Source: Thalassolituus sp. UBA1087
GTDB lineage: Bacteria; Pseudomonadota; Gammaproteobacteria; Pseudomonadales; Oceanobacteraceae
Assembly: GCA_002314145.1 (NCBI GenBank)
Contig: DCCG01000015.1
Coordinates: forward strand, 1-64,000
DNA length: 64,000 nt
Reading direction: 5' to 3'
In this document: piece after piece, positions 50,431 to 59,576 of the stretch
How the letters are laid out: every line of letters begins with the position of its first letter
Position numbering within the stretch: the stretch's first letter is position 1
Notes under the pieces: generated by a model
Seen by the model: the letters and a program-made list of their open reading frames with translations, nothing else
Told to the model about the DNA's origin: nothing
The model's database searches: none
Made by a program: the position numbers and the translations under genes

Positions 50431-51915
50431 ATGACTCCGCAACAATTCGCAGCTCTGGCAGAACAGGGCTTTAACCGCATCCCGGTCGCCCGTGAGGTAC
50501 TGGCCGATCTCGATACCCCGTTAACCACTTATCTTAAACTGGCCAGCGCCCCCTACAGCTATCTGCTGGAATCGGTGCAGGGCGGGGAAAAATGGGGCCG
50601 CTATTCCATGATCGGCCTGCCGTGCCGTGAAGTACTGAAGATCAGCGGTCACGACGTCACCCTGATGCGTGATGGCCAGACGGCTGAACAGCACTCTGTT
50701 GACGATCCGCTGAATTTCGTCAGCGAATTCCGGCAGCGTTTCCGGGTCGCCGATGTGGCCGGCCTGCCGAAGTTTGATGGTGGCCTGGTGGGCTACTTTG
50801 GCTACGATACTGTGCGCTATATCGAACCGCGCCTGCAGGATTCCTGTCCGCCGGATGAACTGGGTACGCCGGATATCCTGCTGATGGTGTCAGAAGAAGT
50901 GATGGTGTTCGATAACCTCAGTGGCAAGCTGCATCTGATCGTGCTGGCTGACCCGGCCACCGATAATGCCCATGAAAAAGCCGAACAGCGTCTTGATGCG
51001 TTGCGCCTTAAACTGCGACAGCCTTATCGTGGCCCGGTTGGTCAGCCGATTGAGGCACCGGCAGAGGTCACCGAGGCGGATTTTCAATCATCCTTTGGTG
51101 AGCAGGAATTCAAAGATGCAGTGGAAAAAATCCGTCAGTACATTTTTGCTGGCGACATTATGCAGTGTGTGCCGTCACAGCGTCTCACCGTCCCCTATGG
51201 TGGCGATCCGGTCAATATTTACCGTGCCCTGCGTACGCTGAATCCTTCGCCTTATATGTACTGTATGAATCTGGGTGATTTTCATGTGGTGGGGTCCTCA
51301 CCGGAAATTCTTGCCCGCCTGGAAGACGGCGAAGTGACCGTCAGACCGATTGCCGGCACCCGGGTACGGGGGGCGACAGAAGCAGAGGATGTGGCGCTGG
51401 AGCAGGAGCTGCTGTCTGATCCGAAAGAAATTGCCGAACACCTGATGTTGATTGATCTGGGCCGTAATGACGTAGGCCGGGTGGCAAAAACCGGTGAGGT
51501 GCAGGTCACTGATCAGATGGTGATCGAGCGCTACAGTCATGTGATGCACATCGTTTCCAATGTGACCGGTAAAGTAAAAGACGGTATTGATGCCATGGAT
51601 GTGCTGCGTGCAGCGCACCCGGCCGGTACCTTAAGTGGCGCGCCGAAAATCCGCGCCATGGAAATTATTGATGAGGTGGAATCCACCAAACGTGGCGTGT
51701 ATGGCGGCGCCGTGGGTTACCTCAGCTGGAGCGGTAATATGGATATGGCCATCGCCATCCGTACCGCTGTGATCAAAGACGGCAAGCTGAATATTCAGGC
51801 TGGCGCCGGGGTGGTTGCGGATTCTGTCCCGCAGCTGGAATGGGAAGAAACCATGAATAAAGGCCGCGCCATGTTCCGCGCGGTTGCCATGGCGGAAGCC
51901 GGACTGGACCAGTAA
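50431..51915 (+). CDS. trpE: Anthranilate synthase component I
   Basis: 494 residues. The tryptophan-feedback motif LLES is at residues 45-48. The chorismate-binding domain carries the usual late blocks GTRVRGAT, DLGRNDVGRV, HIVSNVTG, FHPAGTLSGAPK-like (AHPAGTLSGAPKIRAMEII) and GAVGYLSW. With TrpG it makes anthranilate from chorismate and glutamine. GAAGGT precedes the ATG. It leads trpE-trpG-trpD-trpC. Confidence 0.97.
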   Translation: MTPQQFAALAEQGFNRIPVAREVLADLDTPLTTYLKLASAPYSYLLESVQGGEKWGRYSMIGLPCREVLKISGHDVTLMRDGQTAEQHSVDDPLNFVSEFRQRFRVADVAGLPKFDGGLVGYFGYDTVRYIEPRLQDSCPPDELGTPDILLMVSEEVMVFDNLSGKLHLIVLADPATDNAHEKAEQRLDALRLKLRQPYRGPVGQPIEAPAEVTEADFQSSFGEQEFKDAVEKIRQYIFAGDIMQCVPSQRLTVPYGGDPVNIYRALRTLNPSPYMYCMNLGDFHVVGSSPEILARLEDGEVTVRPIAGTRVRGATEAEDVALEQELLSDPKEIAEHLMLIDLGRNDVGRVAKTGEVQVTDQMVIERYSHVMHIVSNVTGKVKDGIDAMDVLRAAHPAGTLSGAPKIRAMEIIDEVESTKRGVYGGAVGYLSWSGNMDMAIAIRTAVIKDGKLNIQAGAGVVADSVPQLEWEETMNKGRAMFRAVAMAEAGLDQ

Positions 51916-51951
51916 CCACAGAATAGAGGCGCTACAGCGCAGGAGTCAGCA

Positions 51952-52545
51952 ATGTTAGTCATGATCGATAATTACGATTCTTTTACCTACAACGTGGTGC
52001 AATACTTTGCCGAATTAGGTGCCGACGTTAAGGTGTTCCGTAACGACGAAATCAGTGTGGCTGAAATCGAAGCCATGCAGCCGGATCAACTGGTTATTTC
52101 ACCGGGCCCCTGCACACCGAATGAGGCTGGTATTTCCATGGAAGCCATCCGTTATTTTGCCGGTAAGTTACCCATTCTGGGAATTTGTCTCGGGCATCAG
52201 AGTATCGGGCAGGTCTTTGGAGGTGACATCATCCGTGCCGGTCAGGTCATGCACGGTAAGATCTCGCCGATCCATCATAAAGATACAGGAGTGTTTCAGG
52301 GGCTGCAGAATCCCTATAACGCCACCCGTTACCACTCGCTGGTGATTGATAAGAACACCATGCCGGAATGCCTGGAAATTACCGCCTGGACGGAAAATGC
52401 CGATGGCAGCATGGAAGAAATTATGGGTATCCGGCATAAAGAGTTAGCGATAGAAGGCGTGCAGTTTCACCCGGAATCGATACTGACTGAACACGGTCAC
52501 GACCTGCTGAAGAATTTTCTTGAACAGAATGAAGGGGATAAATAA
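51952..52545 (+). CDS. trpG: Anthranilate synthase component II (glutamine amidotransferase)
   Basis: 197 residues. Catalytic triad: Cys79 in GICLGHQ, His173 and Glu175 in VQFHPES. LVISPGPCTPNEAG is the TrpG/PabA block. Its stop overlaps the start of trpD (TAATG), 36 bp after trpE. It may also serve p-aminobenzoate synthase, since no pabA is seen here. Confidence 0.97.
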   Translation: MLVMIDNYDSFTYNVVQYFAELGADVKVFRNDEISVAEIEAMQPDQLVISPGPCTPNEAGISMEAIRYFAGKLPILGICLGHQSIGQVFGGDIIRAGQVMHGKISPIHHKDTGVFQGLQNPYNATRYHSLVIDKNTMPECLEITAWTENADGSMEEIMGIRHKELAIEGVQFHPESILTEHGHDLLKNFLEQNEGDK

Positions 52546-53594
52546 TGGATATTAAAACGGCACTGGCGCGTGTTGTTGAACGTCAGGATTTATCCACCGA
52601 AGATATGATCGACGTGATGCGCCAGATTATGACCGGTGAATGTGATGAAGCACAGATCGGTGGTTTTCTGGTTGGCCTGCGTATGAAAAGTGAAAGCATC
52701 GATGAAATCGTTGGTGCTGTTACTGTGATGCGTGAGCTGGCTAGCGGCGTCAAAATTAAAGCAGAACACCCGGTGGATATTGTCGGTACCGGCGGCGATG
52801 GCGCGAATTTATTCAACGTGTCTACGGCATCCTCTTTTATTGTGGCTGCCGCCGGCGGTACCGTCGCCAAGCATGGGAATCGTGGTGTCTCGTCGAAATC
52901 CGGTAGTGCAGACCTGCTGGAAGCGGCCGGCGTCAATCTTAACCTCAGTTCCGATCAGGTGGCCCGCTGTATTGATGAACTGGGTGTCGGCTTTATGTTT
53001 GCCCCCTCCCATCACAGTGCAATGAAATATGCGATAGGCCCGCGTAAATCACTGGGTATGCGCACTATCTTTAATATTTTAGGACCGATGACCAACCCGG
53101 CGGGTGTCGCCAATCAGGTGATCGGTGTATTCAGTAAAGCGCTGGTGCGGCCGGTAGCAGAAGTTCTGCAGCGTATGGATGCCGGTCATATTCTGGTGGT
53201 GCACTCAAAAGACGGTCTTGATGAAATCAGCCTGGCAACCCCGACTTACGCCTGTGAATTAAAGAATGGCGAACTGAAAGAGTTCGAAATTAAGCCGGAA
53301 GATCTGGGAATTGAAGCCCAGGTTCTGACCGGGCTGGACGTCAGCAGTTCGCAAGAAAGCCTTGCTCTGATTAAAGATGCACTGGGTAAGCGCGAAACCG
53401 CCAATGGTAAAAAAGCAGCGGATATTCTGGCGTTAAATGCTGGTGCAGCTATCTATGTTGCGGGTCTGGCACAGACGATGAAAGCTGGTGTCGATATGGC
53501 GCAGGATGCCATTTATTCCGGACTGGCACTGGAAAAACTTAATGAGCTGGTAAGCTTTTCACGCTTTCTGGCTGAAGACGAAGCAAACCAATGA
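52545..53594 (+). CDS. trpD: Anthranilate phosphoribosyltransferase
   Basis: 349 residues. PRPP-binding GTGGDGANLFNVST, KHGNRGVSSKSGSADLLEAAG, and the anthranilate-side block FMFAPSHHSAMKYA are all in place. Its end overlaps the trpC start by 4 bp (ATGA). Confidence 0.97.
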   Translation: MDIKTALARVVERQDLSTEDMIDVMRQIMTGECDEAQIGGFLVGLRMKSESIDEIVGAVTVMRELASGVKIKAEHPVDIVGTGGDGANLFNVSTASSFIVAAAGGTVAKHGNRGVSSKSGSADLLEAAGVNLNLSSDQVARCIDELGVGFMFAPSHHSAMKYAIGPRKSLGMRTIFNILGPMTNPAGVANQVIGVFSKALVRPVAEVLQRMDAGHILVVHSKDGLDEISLATPTYACELKNGELKEFEIKPEDLGIEAQVLTGLDVSSSQESLALIKDALGKRETANGKKAADILALNAGAAIYVAGLAQTMKAGVDMAQDAIYSGLALEKLNELVSFSRFLAEDEANQ

Positions 53595-54391
53595 ATACTC
53601 CGACCATTTTAAAAAAGATTCTGGCCACCAAGGCCGAAGAAGTTGCCCAACGCAGCAAATCATTGCCGCTGGCAGAGGTTAAAGCGCGGGCGCTGGATTC
53701 TGATCCTGAACAGTTACGCGGTTTTTATAACTCGATGCTGGCGAAAGTTGAAGCCGGGCTGCCGGCGGTGATTGCAGAAGTCAAAAAAGCCTCACCGTCG
53801 AAAGGCGTGCTGCGTGAACATTTCGTGCCGGAAGAAATCGCTGAATCTTATGAAGTGGGCGGTGCCGCCTGTTTATCGGTTCTTACTGACCACGACTATT
53901 TTCAGGGGCATGAAGACTTTCTTAAAGCTGCCCGTGCTGCCTGTTCACTGCCGGTCATCCGTAAAGACTTTCTGGTTGATCCGTATCAGATCTATGAAGC
54001 ACGGACAATTAATGCTGACTGTGTACTGCTGATAGTGGCAGCGCTGAGTAAAATGCAGTTACAGGATCTGGAAGGCATGGCGCACGAATGTGGTATGGAC
54101 GTGCTGGTGGAGGTTCATGATGAAGAAGAGCTGCATACTGCGCTGACGCTGAATACGCCACTGTTAGGTATTAATAACCGTAATCTGCATACCTTTGATC
54201 TGACGCTGGAAACGACCTTTTCGCTGCAGCAGCAGGTGCCGGCGGATAAATTACTGGTCACCGAAAGCGGAATTCTTACCCCTGATGATGTGGCTGTGAT
54301 GCGGGAGCGCAAGATTAACGCATTTCTCGTCGGAGAAGCCTTTATGCGCGCCGACAATCCGGGTGATGCTCTGCATTCGCTGTTTTTCTGA
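53591..54391 (+). CDS. trpC: Indole-3-glycerol phosphate synthase
   Basis: 266 residues, monofunctional (no TrpF fused). Active-site blocks: VIAEVKKASPSKGVL (Lys), CLSVLTDHDYFQG, PVIRKDFLVDPYQIYEAR (Lys), LLGINNRNLHTF, VTESGIL. trpF, trpB and trpA are not in the window. A strong terminator follows. Confidence 0.97.
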   Translation: MNTPTILKKILATKAEEVAQRSKSLPLAEVKARALDSDPEQLRGFYNSMLAKVEAGLPAVIAEVKKASPSKGVLREHFVPEEIAESYEVGGAACLSVLTDHDYFQGHEDFLKAARAACSLPVIRKDFLVDPYQIYEARTINADCVLLIVAALSKMQLQDLEGMAHECGMDVLVEVHDEEELHTALTLNTPLLGINNRNLHTFDLTLETTFSLQQQVPADKLLVTESGILTPDDVAVMRERKINAFLVGEAFMRADNPGDALHSLFF

Positions 54392-54405
54392 TAGCGATAT
54401 ACGCC

Positions 54406-54437
54406 CATAAAAAAACCGGCGACGCCGGTTTTTTTAT
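54406..54437. terminator. Bidirectional terminator between trpC and the HD-GYP gene
   Basis: AAACCGGCG and CGCCGGTTT with A- and T-tracts, flanked symmetrically by CAT and ATG. Confidence 0.93.
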
Positions 54438-54446
54438 GCCTGTTTG

Positions 54447-55994
54447 TCAGTCGGGAAACTCCGCCCGGATGGCCAGAATATCCTCCAGGTTTTCCATTAC
54501 CAGTTCAACCAGTCGCGGGTCGAACTGTTTACCGGATTCACTCTGAATCAGATAAATGATCTGATCATCCGGCCACGGATCTTTGTAGCAGCGCTGACTG
54601 CCTAATGCATCGAACACGTCGGCAATGGCTGCGATCCGGCCGGCGATGTGAATCTGCTCACCCTGCAGGCCTCTGGGGTAGCCGGAACCATCCCAGCGTT
54701 CGTGATGTTGTGCTGCAATAATAGCCGCCAGCTGTAAGATACGGCGGTCAGATTTACTCAGAATATCCGAGCCGATCTGAGCATGTTCCTGCATTATGTT
54801 CCATTCTTCAGGATCGTGTTTCCCGGGTTTGTTGAGGATTTTATCCGGAATCGCGATCTTGCCCACATCGTGCAGTGGCGCTGCCAGTTTGATCAGTTCC
54901 GCTTCCTGTTCCGATAAACCGGCACGGATCGCCAGCAGGCGGGAAATCTGTGCGACGCGTTTGACATGGGCACCGGTTTCACGTGAACGGTGCTCAACAG
55001 CTTCCCCCAGCATATAAACCAACTCACGCTGGGTTTCGATAATTTCTTCGCGCATCAGCAGATTTTCATAAGTGATGGCGACATTGGTGGCATAAATTTC
55101 CAGCAACTGTTTGTCCAGTTCGGAAGGTTCTTTTTGGTAGGTGACGAACAGCAGGCTTTCACTGCCCCGTTCGGAAGCAAAATAACCAATATAGTGATTG
55201 GCAAAATACTGGCTTTTGCGTTCGCTCATCGCCTGTTCAAAGCCTTCGCGGACGCGTGCAGGAATGTTGTCAAAGTTGTCTTCGTCACTCAGCTGCTGCA
55301 TATCGCCGGTGGCTGCCAGTACCCGGAAGCGGTGGCTGCCAAGCAGGGTGTCCGCTTTGGTGGTGCTGGAACAGTAAAGCGCACTGTCTTCCAGTCCCAG
55401 CAGGTTTGTGACCTGTGCCAGGACTGCGGAGGCAAACTGATTAATGGCACCGGCACTGAATACTTCTGCGGATGCAGTAATAACCCGTTCCAGTCCGCGT
55501 CTGTGTTCATTCAGCGTACAGATATCACGATAGCTGCGCAGGGTGGCATACATCAGCGTATTCAGTTTGGTGGTGGTGAGCTCGGTTTTGTCTTTGTAGT
55601 CGTTAATATCGTAAGTACGGATGACTTCATGTTCCGGCGCCTGACCTGGTTGGCCGGTACGCAGGACGATGCGGGTATAACGGTTATTGAGTTCTTCGCG
55701 GATATAACGGGCGACTTCCAGCCCGGCGTGATCATCTTCCATCACTACGTCCAGAAGGATCATCGCGATATCATGGTTTTCCGCCATGATCTGACGGGTT
55801 TCTTCACCACTGTAAGCGCTGATCAGTTCCAGACGACGACCGTCAAACTGAAAGCCTGACAGGACCATGCGGGTGATACGGTGAACGTCGGGCTCATCAT
55901 CGGCAATCAGAATACGCCAGACATTGGGATGGGGGTGGGCAGAAGCGTCGTCAGAAAAAACATCATCGTCGGCAAACAGCATGTCTTCGGCCAT
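54447..55994 (-). CDS. Response regulator with DUF3369 and HD-GYP domains
   Basis: 515 residues. Receiver domain (about 25-150) with the acidic pair DDEPD and phospho-acceptor Asp in ILLDVVMEDD; a DUF3369 sensor-like middle (about 165-330); HD-GYP at the end with HDVGKIAIPD and HHERWDGSGYPRGLQG. HD-GYP domains hydrolyse c-di-GMP, and the full GYP motif suggests an active phosphodiesterase. Its partner kinase is not adjacent. It replaces nothing in the Pseudomonas order trpC-vfr but is inserted between them. Confidence 0.92.
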   Translation of the reverse strand: MAEDMLFADDDVFSDDASAHPHPNVWRILIADDEPDVHRITRMVLSGFQFDGRRLELISAYSGEETRQIMAENHDIAMILLDVVMEDDHAGLEVARYIREELNNRYTRIVLRTGQPGQAPEHEVIRTYDINDYKDKTELTTTKLNTLMYATLRSYRDICTLNEHRRGLERVITASAEVFSAGAINQFASAVLAQVTNLLGLEDSALYCSSTTKADTLLGSHRFRVLAATGDMQQLSDEDNFDNIPARVREGFEQAMSERKSQYFANHYIGYFASERGSESLLFVTYQKEPSELDKQLLEIYATNVAITYENLLMREEIIETQRELVYMLGEAVEHRSRETGAHVKRVAQISRLLAIRAGLSEQEAELIKLAAPLHDVGKIAIPDKILNKPGKHDPEEWNIMQEHAQIGSDILSKSDRRILQLAAIIAAQHHERWDGSGYPRGLQGEQIHIAGRIAAIADVFDALGSQRCYKDPWPDDQIIYLIQSESGKQFDPRLVELVMENLEDILAIRAEFPD

Positions 55995-56096
55995 GGCAGG
56001 CGCTCCGTGTACGGGTCATAGGGCTGATGCCCCATGCGTCCGGGGGCATACAGACAGACAGTTTAGATCAGTCTGACGCCTTATGCAGCCGCCTGC

Positions 56097-56759
56097 TCAG
56101 GACGGACGGGGTGGTGGTGGACGGCGGGCGCCAAACACGACCATGGTTTTACCTTTAACCGAAACCAGCCCTTTTTCTTCCAGATCTTTCAATACACGGC
56201 CGACCATTTCCCGTGAACAGCCAACAATGCGGCCGATTTCCTGGCGGGTTATTTTGATCTGCATACCGTCAGGGTGTGTCATCGCATCCGGTTCTTTGCT
56301 CAGGTCGAGCAGCGTACGTGCGACCCGGCCAGTTACATCAAGAAAGGCGAGGTCGCCTGCTTTGCGCGTTGTGCGGCTGAGACGGTTGGCCATCTGACGG
56401 AAAATATAAAACATCAGTTTCGCGTCCTGCTCTACCAGTTCGCGGAACTTGGTGTAACTGATTTCAGCAACCTCACATTCTGTTTTGGCTTTTACCCATG
56501 CGGTACGGGCCTGCTGTTCTTCATCGAACAGTCCCATTTCGCCGAAGAAATCGCCTTCGTTCAGGTACGCCATGACCATTTCCCGGCCATCATCATCTTC
56601 AATGATGACGCTTACTGATCCTTTTATTAAATAATAAAGGGTGTCACTCTCTTCGCCGGCATATATCAGCGTTGAGCGGGCCGGGTAACGGCGCTTATGG
56701 CAGTGAGATAAAAAGTCGTCAAGGTGCTGATGCTTTGACGGCATTTTGGGGAGACTCAT
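56097..56759 (-). CDS. vfr: cAMP receptor protein Vfr/Crp
   Basis: 220 residues. The cAMP pocket shows GDFFGEMGLFDEEQQARTAWVKA with the Arg-Thr pair, and the winged helix shows TRQEIGRIVGCSREMVGRVLKDLEEKGLVSV, the Crp recognition helix type. The C-terminal tail RRPPPPRPS is unusual in having a poly-Pro run. It is the orthologue expected next to trpC, osmC-like and speD as in Pseudomonas. A near-perfect 20-bp palindrome sits on its promoter. Confidence 0.95.
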   Translation of the reverse strand: MSLPKMPSKHQHLDDFLSHCHKRRYPARSTLIYAGEESDTLYYLIKGSVSVIIEDDDGREMVMAYLNEGDFFGEMGLFDEEQQARTAWVKAKTECEVAEISYTKFRELVEQDAKLMFYIFRQMANRLSRTTRKAGDLAFLDVTGRVARTLLDLSKEPDAMTHPDGMQIKITRQEIGRIVGCSREMVGRVLKDLEEKGLVSVKGKTMVVFGARRPPPPRPS

Positions 56760-56776
56760 ATTGGGCGTCCAATCCT

Positions 56777-56796
56777 GTGTTAATCTAGATTATCAC
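56777..56796 (-). promoter_or_regulatory. 20-bp near-palindrome on the vfr promoter
   Basis: GTGTTAATCTAGATTATCAC is symmetric at 18 of 20 positions and contains the minus-strand -10-like GATAAT (56789-56794) about 30 bp before the vfr start codon. The GTG/CAC outer bases resemble a CRP site, but half-sites are further apart than in TGTGA-N6-TCACA, so autoregulation by Vfr is possible, not clear. Confidence 0.45.
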
Positions 56797-56892
56797 TCAT
56801 TAACTGTCTGAGGTGAACCATGAGAGTGTAGTGAAGATTAGGCGAATTCCGCCATCTTTTTCTGCATGGGTGATTTATCCAATCCTTATCCG

Positions 56893-56901
56893 TGTGATAA
56901 T
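56893..56901 (+). promoter_or_regulatory. Extended -10 element for the OsmC gene
   Basis: TGTGATAAT is a TGn-type extended -10, about 37 bp before the OsmC start. The string GTGATAATCT also occurs, inverted, in the vfr palindrome 100 bp away. Confidence 0.5.
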
Positions 56902-56937
56902 CTCCGCATCTTTTTGCTATTTCAACCAGAGGTAAAC

Positions 56938-57360
56938 ATGAAAGCAGCAGTAAAATGGGTTGATGGTGCCATGTTTCTGGGCGAATCCGGCAGTGGTCAT
57001 TCCGTTGTCATGGATGGTCCGGAAGATCATGGTGGCCGCAATATGGGCGTACGGCCAATGGAAATGCTGTTACTTGGCCTGGGCGGATGTACCAGTTTTG
57101 ACGTTATGAGCATTCTGCGTAAACAGCGTCTGGATGTGACTGATTGCGTTGCAGATATTGAAGCCGAACGGGCGGATGCCGTCCCCAGTGTGTTCACGAA
57201 AATTCATGTGCATTTCCGGGTTACCGGCCGTAACCTGAAAGAATCCGCGGTGGAGCGGGCAGTCAAACTGTCAGCTGAAAAATATTGTTCTGCTTCTATC
57301 ATGCTGGAGCAGGGTGGTGTGGAAATTACTCACAGTTATTCGGTCAGTGAGTCTGACTGA
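56938..57360 (+). CDS. OsmC-family protein (YhfA-like)
   Basis: 140 residues from the ATG at 56938 (AGAGGT in front); the frame is open further upstream but without support. Family marks: GGRNMGVRPMEMLLLGLGGCTSFDVM with the first redox-active Cys, and the second Cys in AEKYCSASIML. The pair is the peroxidase-like centre of OsmC/Ohr proteins; the YhfA branch is commonly adjacent to crp/vfr as here. Substrate unknown. Confidence 0.92.
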   Translation: MKAAVKWVDGAMFLGESGSGHSVVMDGPEDHGGRNMGVRPMEMLLLGLGGCTSFDVMSILRKQRLDVTDCVADIEAERADAVPSVFTKIHVHFRVTGRNLKESAVERAVKLSAEKYCSASIMLEQGGVEITHSYSVSESD

Positions 57361-57391
57361 AACAGGGCACCCGGTGCCGGGGAGTTAATGA

Positions 57392-58183
57392 TTGAATAAT
57401 AAATTGCGGCTTCATGGCTTTAATAACCTGACCAAGTCATTAAGTTTCAATATTTACGATATCTGTTACACCAACAGTGAAAAAGAACGTCAGGAGTACA
57501 TTGAGTACATCGATGAGTTGTATAACGCTGATCGCCTGACCAGAATTCTGACGGATGTGGTGGACATCATCGGGGCCAACATTCTTAACATTGCGCGTCA
57601 GGATTACGAACCTGAAGGCGCCAGTGTGACCATGTTAATTGCTGAACATGAAGTCTTGCCCAGTGAAGACCTGATGGAAGAAAAGCCCGGCCCGCTGCAC
57701 GATGCGCTCGTGGCTCATCTCGATAAAAGTCATGTGACGGTGCACACCTACCCGGAAAGTCATCCCCAGGGCGGGATTTCCACATTCCGCGCCGATATCG
57801 ATGTTTCAACCTGTGGACTGATATCACCTCTGAAGGCACTGAACTACCTGATTCACAGTTTCGATTCCGATATTGTGACGGTTGATTACCGCGTACGCGG
57901 GTTCACCCGCGATGTGGATGGCGTAAAGCACTATATTGATCACGATATCAATTCTATTCAGAATTACCTGACAGAAGATACGCAGAAGGCGTATCAGATG
58001 ATTGATGTGAACGTTTATCAGGAAAACACTTTCCACACCAAAATGCTGCTCAAGGACTTCGAACTGGATAACTACCTGTTTGGTGAAGGTGTTCAGTCCA
58101 TGACACCCGCTGAGCGCCAGCAGGTGGAAGATAAACTGCGCAAAGAAATGCTGGAAATATTTTACTCACGCAATATGCCATGA
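57392..58183 (+). CDS. speD: S-adenosylmethionine decarboxylase proenzyme
   Basis: 263 residues (264 in E. coli). Self-cleavage is expected between Lys112 and Ser113 in HLDKSHVTVHTYPESHP, making the pyruvoyl group. It supplies aminopropyl groups for spermidine. The start is TTG at 57392 with GGGGAG at the correct distance; an ATG at 57388 in another frame opens a three-codon frame (M-I-E-stop) that overlaps the TTG. The rare start and overlapping mini-frame would lower translation. speE is not adjacent; an MFS gene follows after 7 bp. Confidence 0.94.
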   Translation: MNNKLRLHGFNNLTKSLSFNIYDICYTNSEKERQEYIEYIDELYNADRLTRILTDVVDIIGANILNIARQDYEPEGASVTMLIAEHEVLPSEDLMEEKPGPLHDALVAHLDKSHVTVHTYPESHPQGGISTFRADIDVSTCGLISPLKALNYLIHSFDSDIVTVDYRVRGFTRDVDGVKHYIDHDINSIQNYLTEDTQKAYQMIDVNVYQENTFHTKMLLKDFELDNYLFGEGVQSMTPAERQQVEDKLRKEMLEIFYSRNMP

Positions 58184-58190
58184 GGCTTCA

Positions 58191-59384
58191 ATGCCGCTTC
58201 TTATCCGTGGCCTGATGGTGGCTCAGGCGCTGGCCCTCAGCGCCGCACCTCTGATGGTTCTGCTGGGTGGCCTGATTGGTCGCCAGCTTCACCCTGATCC
58301 CAGATTCGCGACTCTGCCGGTGGCTGCCATGATCTGCGGCGCAGCGGTCTTTGCCTGGCCCGCAGCGCAGCTCGCCCGCTATCTGGGACGGCGCCGACTG
58401 TTTGTTGTCGCCATGCTCTGTGGCGCCCTGTTCAGTCTTCTGGCGTCTGTGTCGGTCAGCCGGGCGTGGTTCTGGGGTTTTACCCTGTCGGCTTTCGGCA
58501 TTGGCGCGGTGGGGGTGGTTGTACAGCAGTTCCGGTTTGTGGCCATGGCGTCGGTCAGTGCCGATCAGGCCCCTGTCGTGGCCGCACGGCTTTTGCTGGC
58601 GGGCCTGGTGTCCGCTTTTCTGGGGCCGGAACTAACCCGCCTGAATGACTGGCTGCCATCGCTGGGCGGAGGGGCGGCCTTTGCTGCACTGATCATCTGT
58701 TATCTGGCGGCGGCCGGAATTCTGTTGTGGCTGATGCCCCGCAGCGGCCAGATGGATTCCCGCCACCATCATGAAGGACGCCGCTGGTCAGAGTTGCTGA
58801 GCCAGCCGGCTTTGCCGCTGGCAATGGTATCGGCGGCCTGTGGCTACGGGGTGATGGCTTACATCATGACGGCGACACCGCTCAGTATGACGCAGGGGGC
58901 TGGCTATGATCTCAGTGCGGCGAAATGGGTTATCCAGAGTCATATCGTGGCAATGTTCCTGCCTTCGCTGATCTCGGGCCAGTTAATCCGCAGGCTCGGA
59001 CACTGGCGCATGATTTTCACCGGCATGCTGATTATGTTGCTGTGTATTCTGATTGCCTGGTGGGATCAGACGTTTGTGCATTACTGGCTGGGGCTGGTGT
59101 TACTGGGACTGGGCTGGAATCTGTTGTTTGTGGCCGGCACCGCTCTGCTGTCGCGCTGTTATCAGACGGAAGAAGCCGGCCGGGTGGAAGGCATCAATGA
59201 TCTCGCCGTCTTTGCCTGTCAGGCCCTGGGGGCGCTGGCATCCGGCGCTGTGGTTCTGGTGCTGGGCTGGCAGGGGATGCTGTTGACCACGCTGCCAGCG
59301 CTGTTGCTGTTATTGATGATGCTGTTACGCACACCCCGGCGGGGTGTCAGTGGCGGCGGTCTGGCTTCTGTGCGCGAATCCTGA
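58191..59384 (+). CDS. Major facilitator superfamily transporter
   Basis: 397 residues with about 11-12 hydrophobic spans and the loop-2 pattern ARYLGRRRLF of MFS proteins. It is only 7 bp after speD, so it is probably co-transcribed. Polyamine-linked export is a tempting idea from position alone, but the sequence does not reveal the substrate. Confidence 0.87.
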   Translation: MPLLIRGLMVAQALALSAAPLMVLLGGLIGRQLHPDPRFATLPVAAMICGAAVFAWPAAQLARYLGRRRLFVVAMLCGALFSLLASVSVSRAWFWGFTLSAFGIGAVGVVVQQFRFVAMASVSADQAPVVAARLLLAGLVSAFLGPELTRLNDWLPSLGGGAAFAALIICYLAAAGILLWLMPRSGQMDSRHHHEGRRWSELLSQPALPLAMVSAACGYGVMAYIMTATPLSMTQGAGYDLSAAKWVIQSHIVAMFLPSLISGQLIRRLGHWRMIFTGMLIMLLCILIAWWDQTFVHYWLGLVLLGLGWNLLFVAGTALLSRCYQTEEAGRVEGINDLAVFACQALGALASGAVVLVLGWQGMLLTTLPALLLLLMMLLRTPRRGVSGGGLASVRES

Positions 59385-59469
59385 CGGTCTGCCGGGCCGG
59401 TGCCGGGCTGATACAGGCATACAGGATGCCACACAGAAGCAGACCGGATAATAAAACATAGGCTGTCAT
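59347..59469 (-). CDS. Possible 40-residue membrane microprotein
   Basis: ATG at 59467-59469; one hydrophobic segment (AYVLLSGLLLCGILYACI) followed by a basic tail. AAGG lies about 10 nt upstream. It overlaps the 3' end of the MFS gene by 38 bp on the other strand. Only the composition speaks for it. Confidence 0.3.
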   Translation of the reverse strand: MTAYVLLSGLLLCGILYACISPAPARQTVRIRAQKPDRRH

Positions 59470-59576
59470 ATCGGATACCTTCTCAGTGATTTGTATCCAG
59501 CATAGATCAGCGGGCCTGATGCGCAGATTCTGGCAGCCTGTCATAGCTGCACATGAGGTCTTTTTATCAGCGCAGG

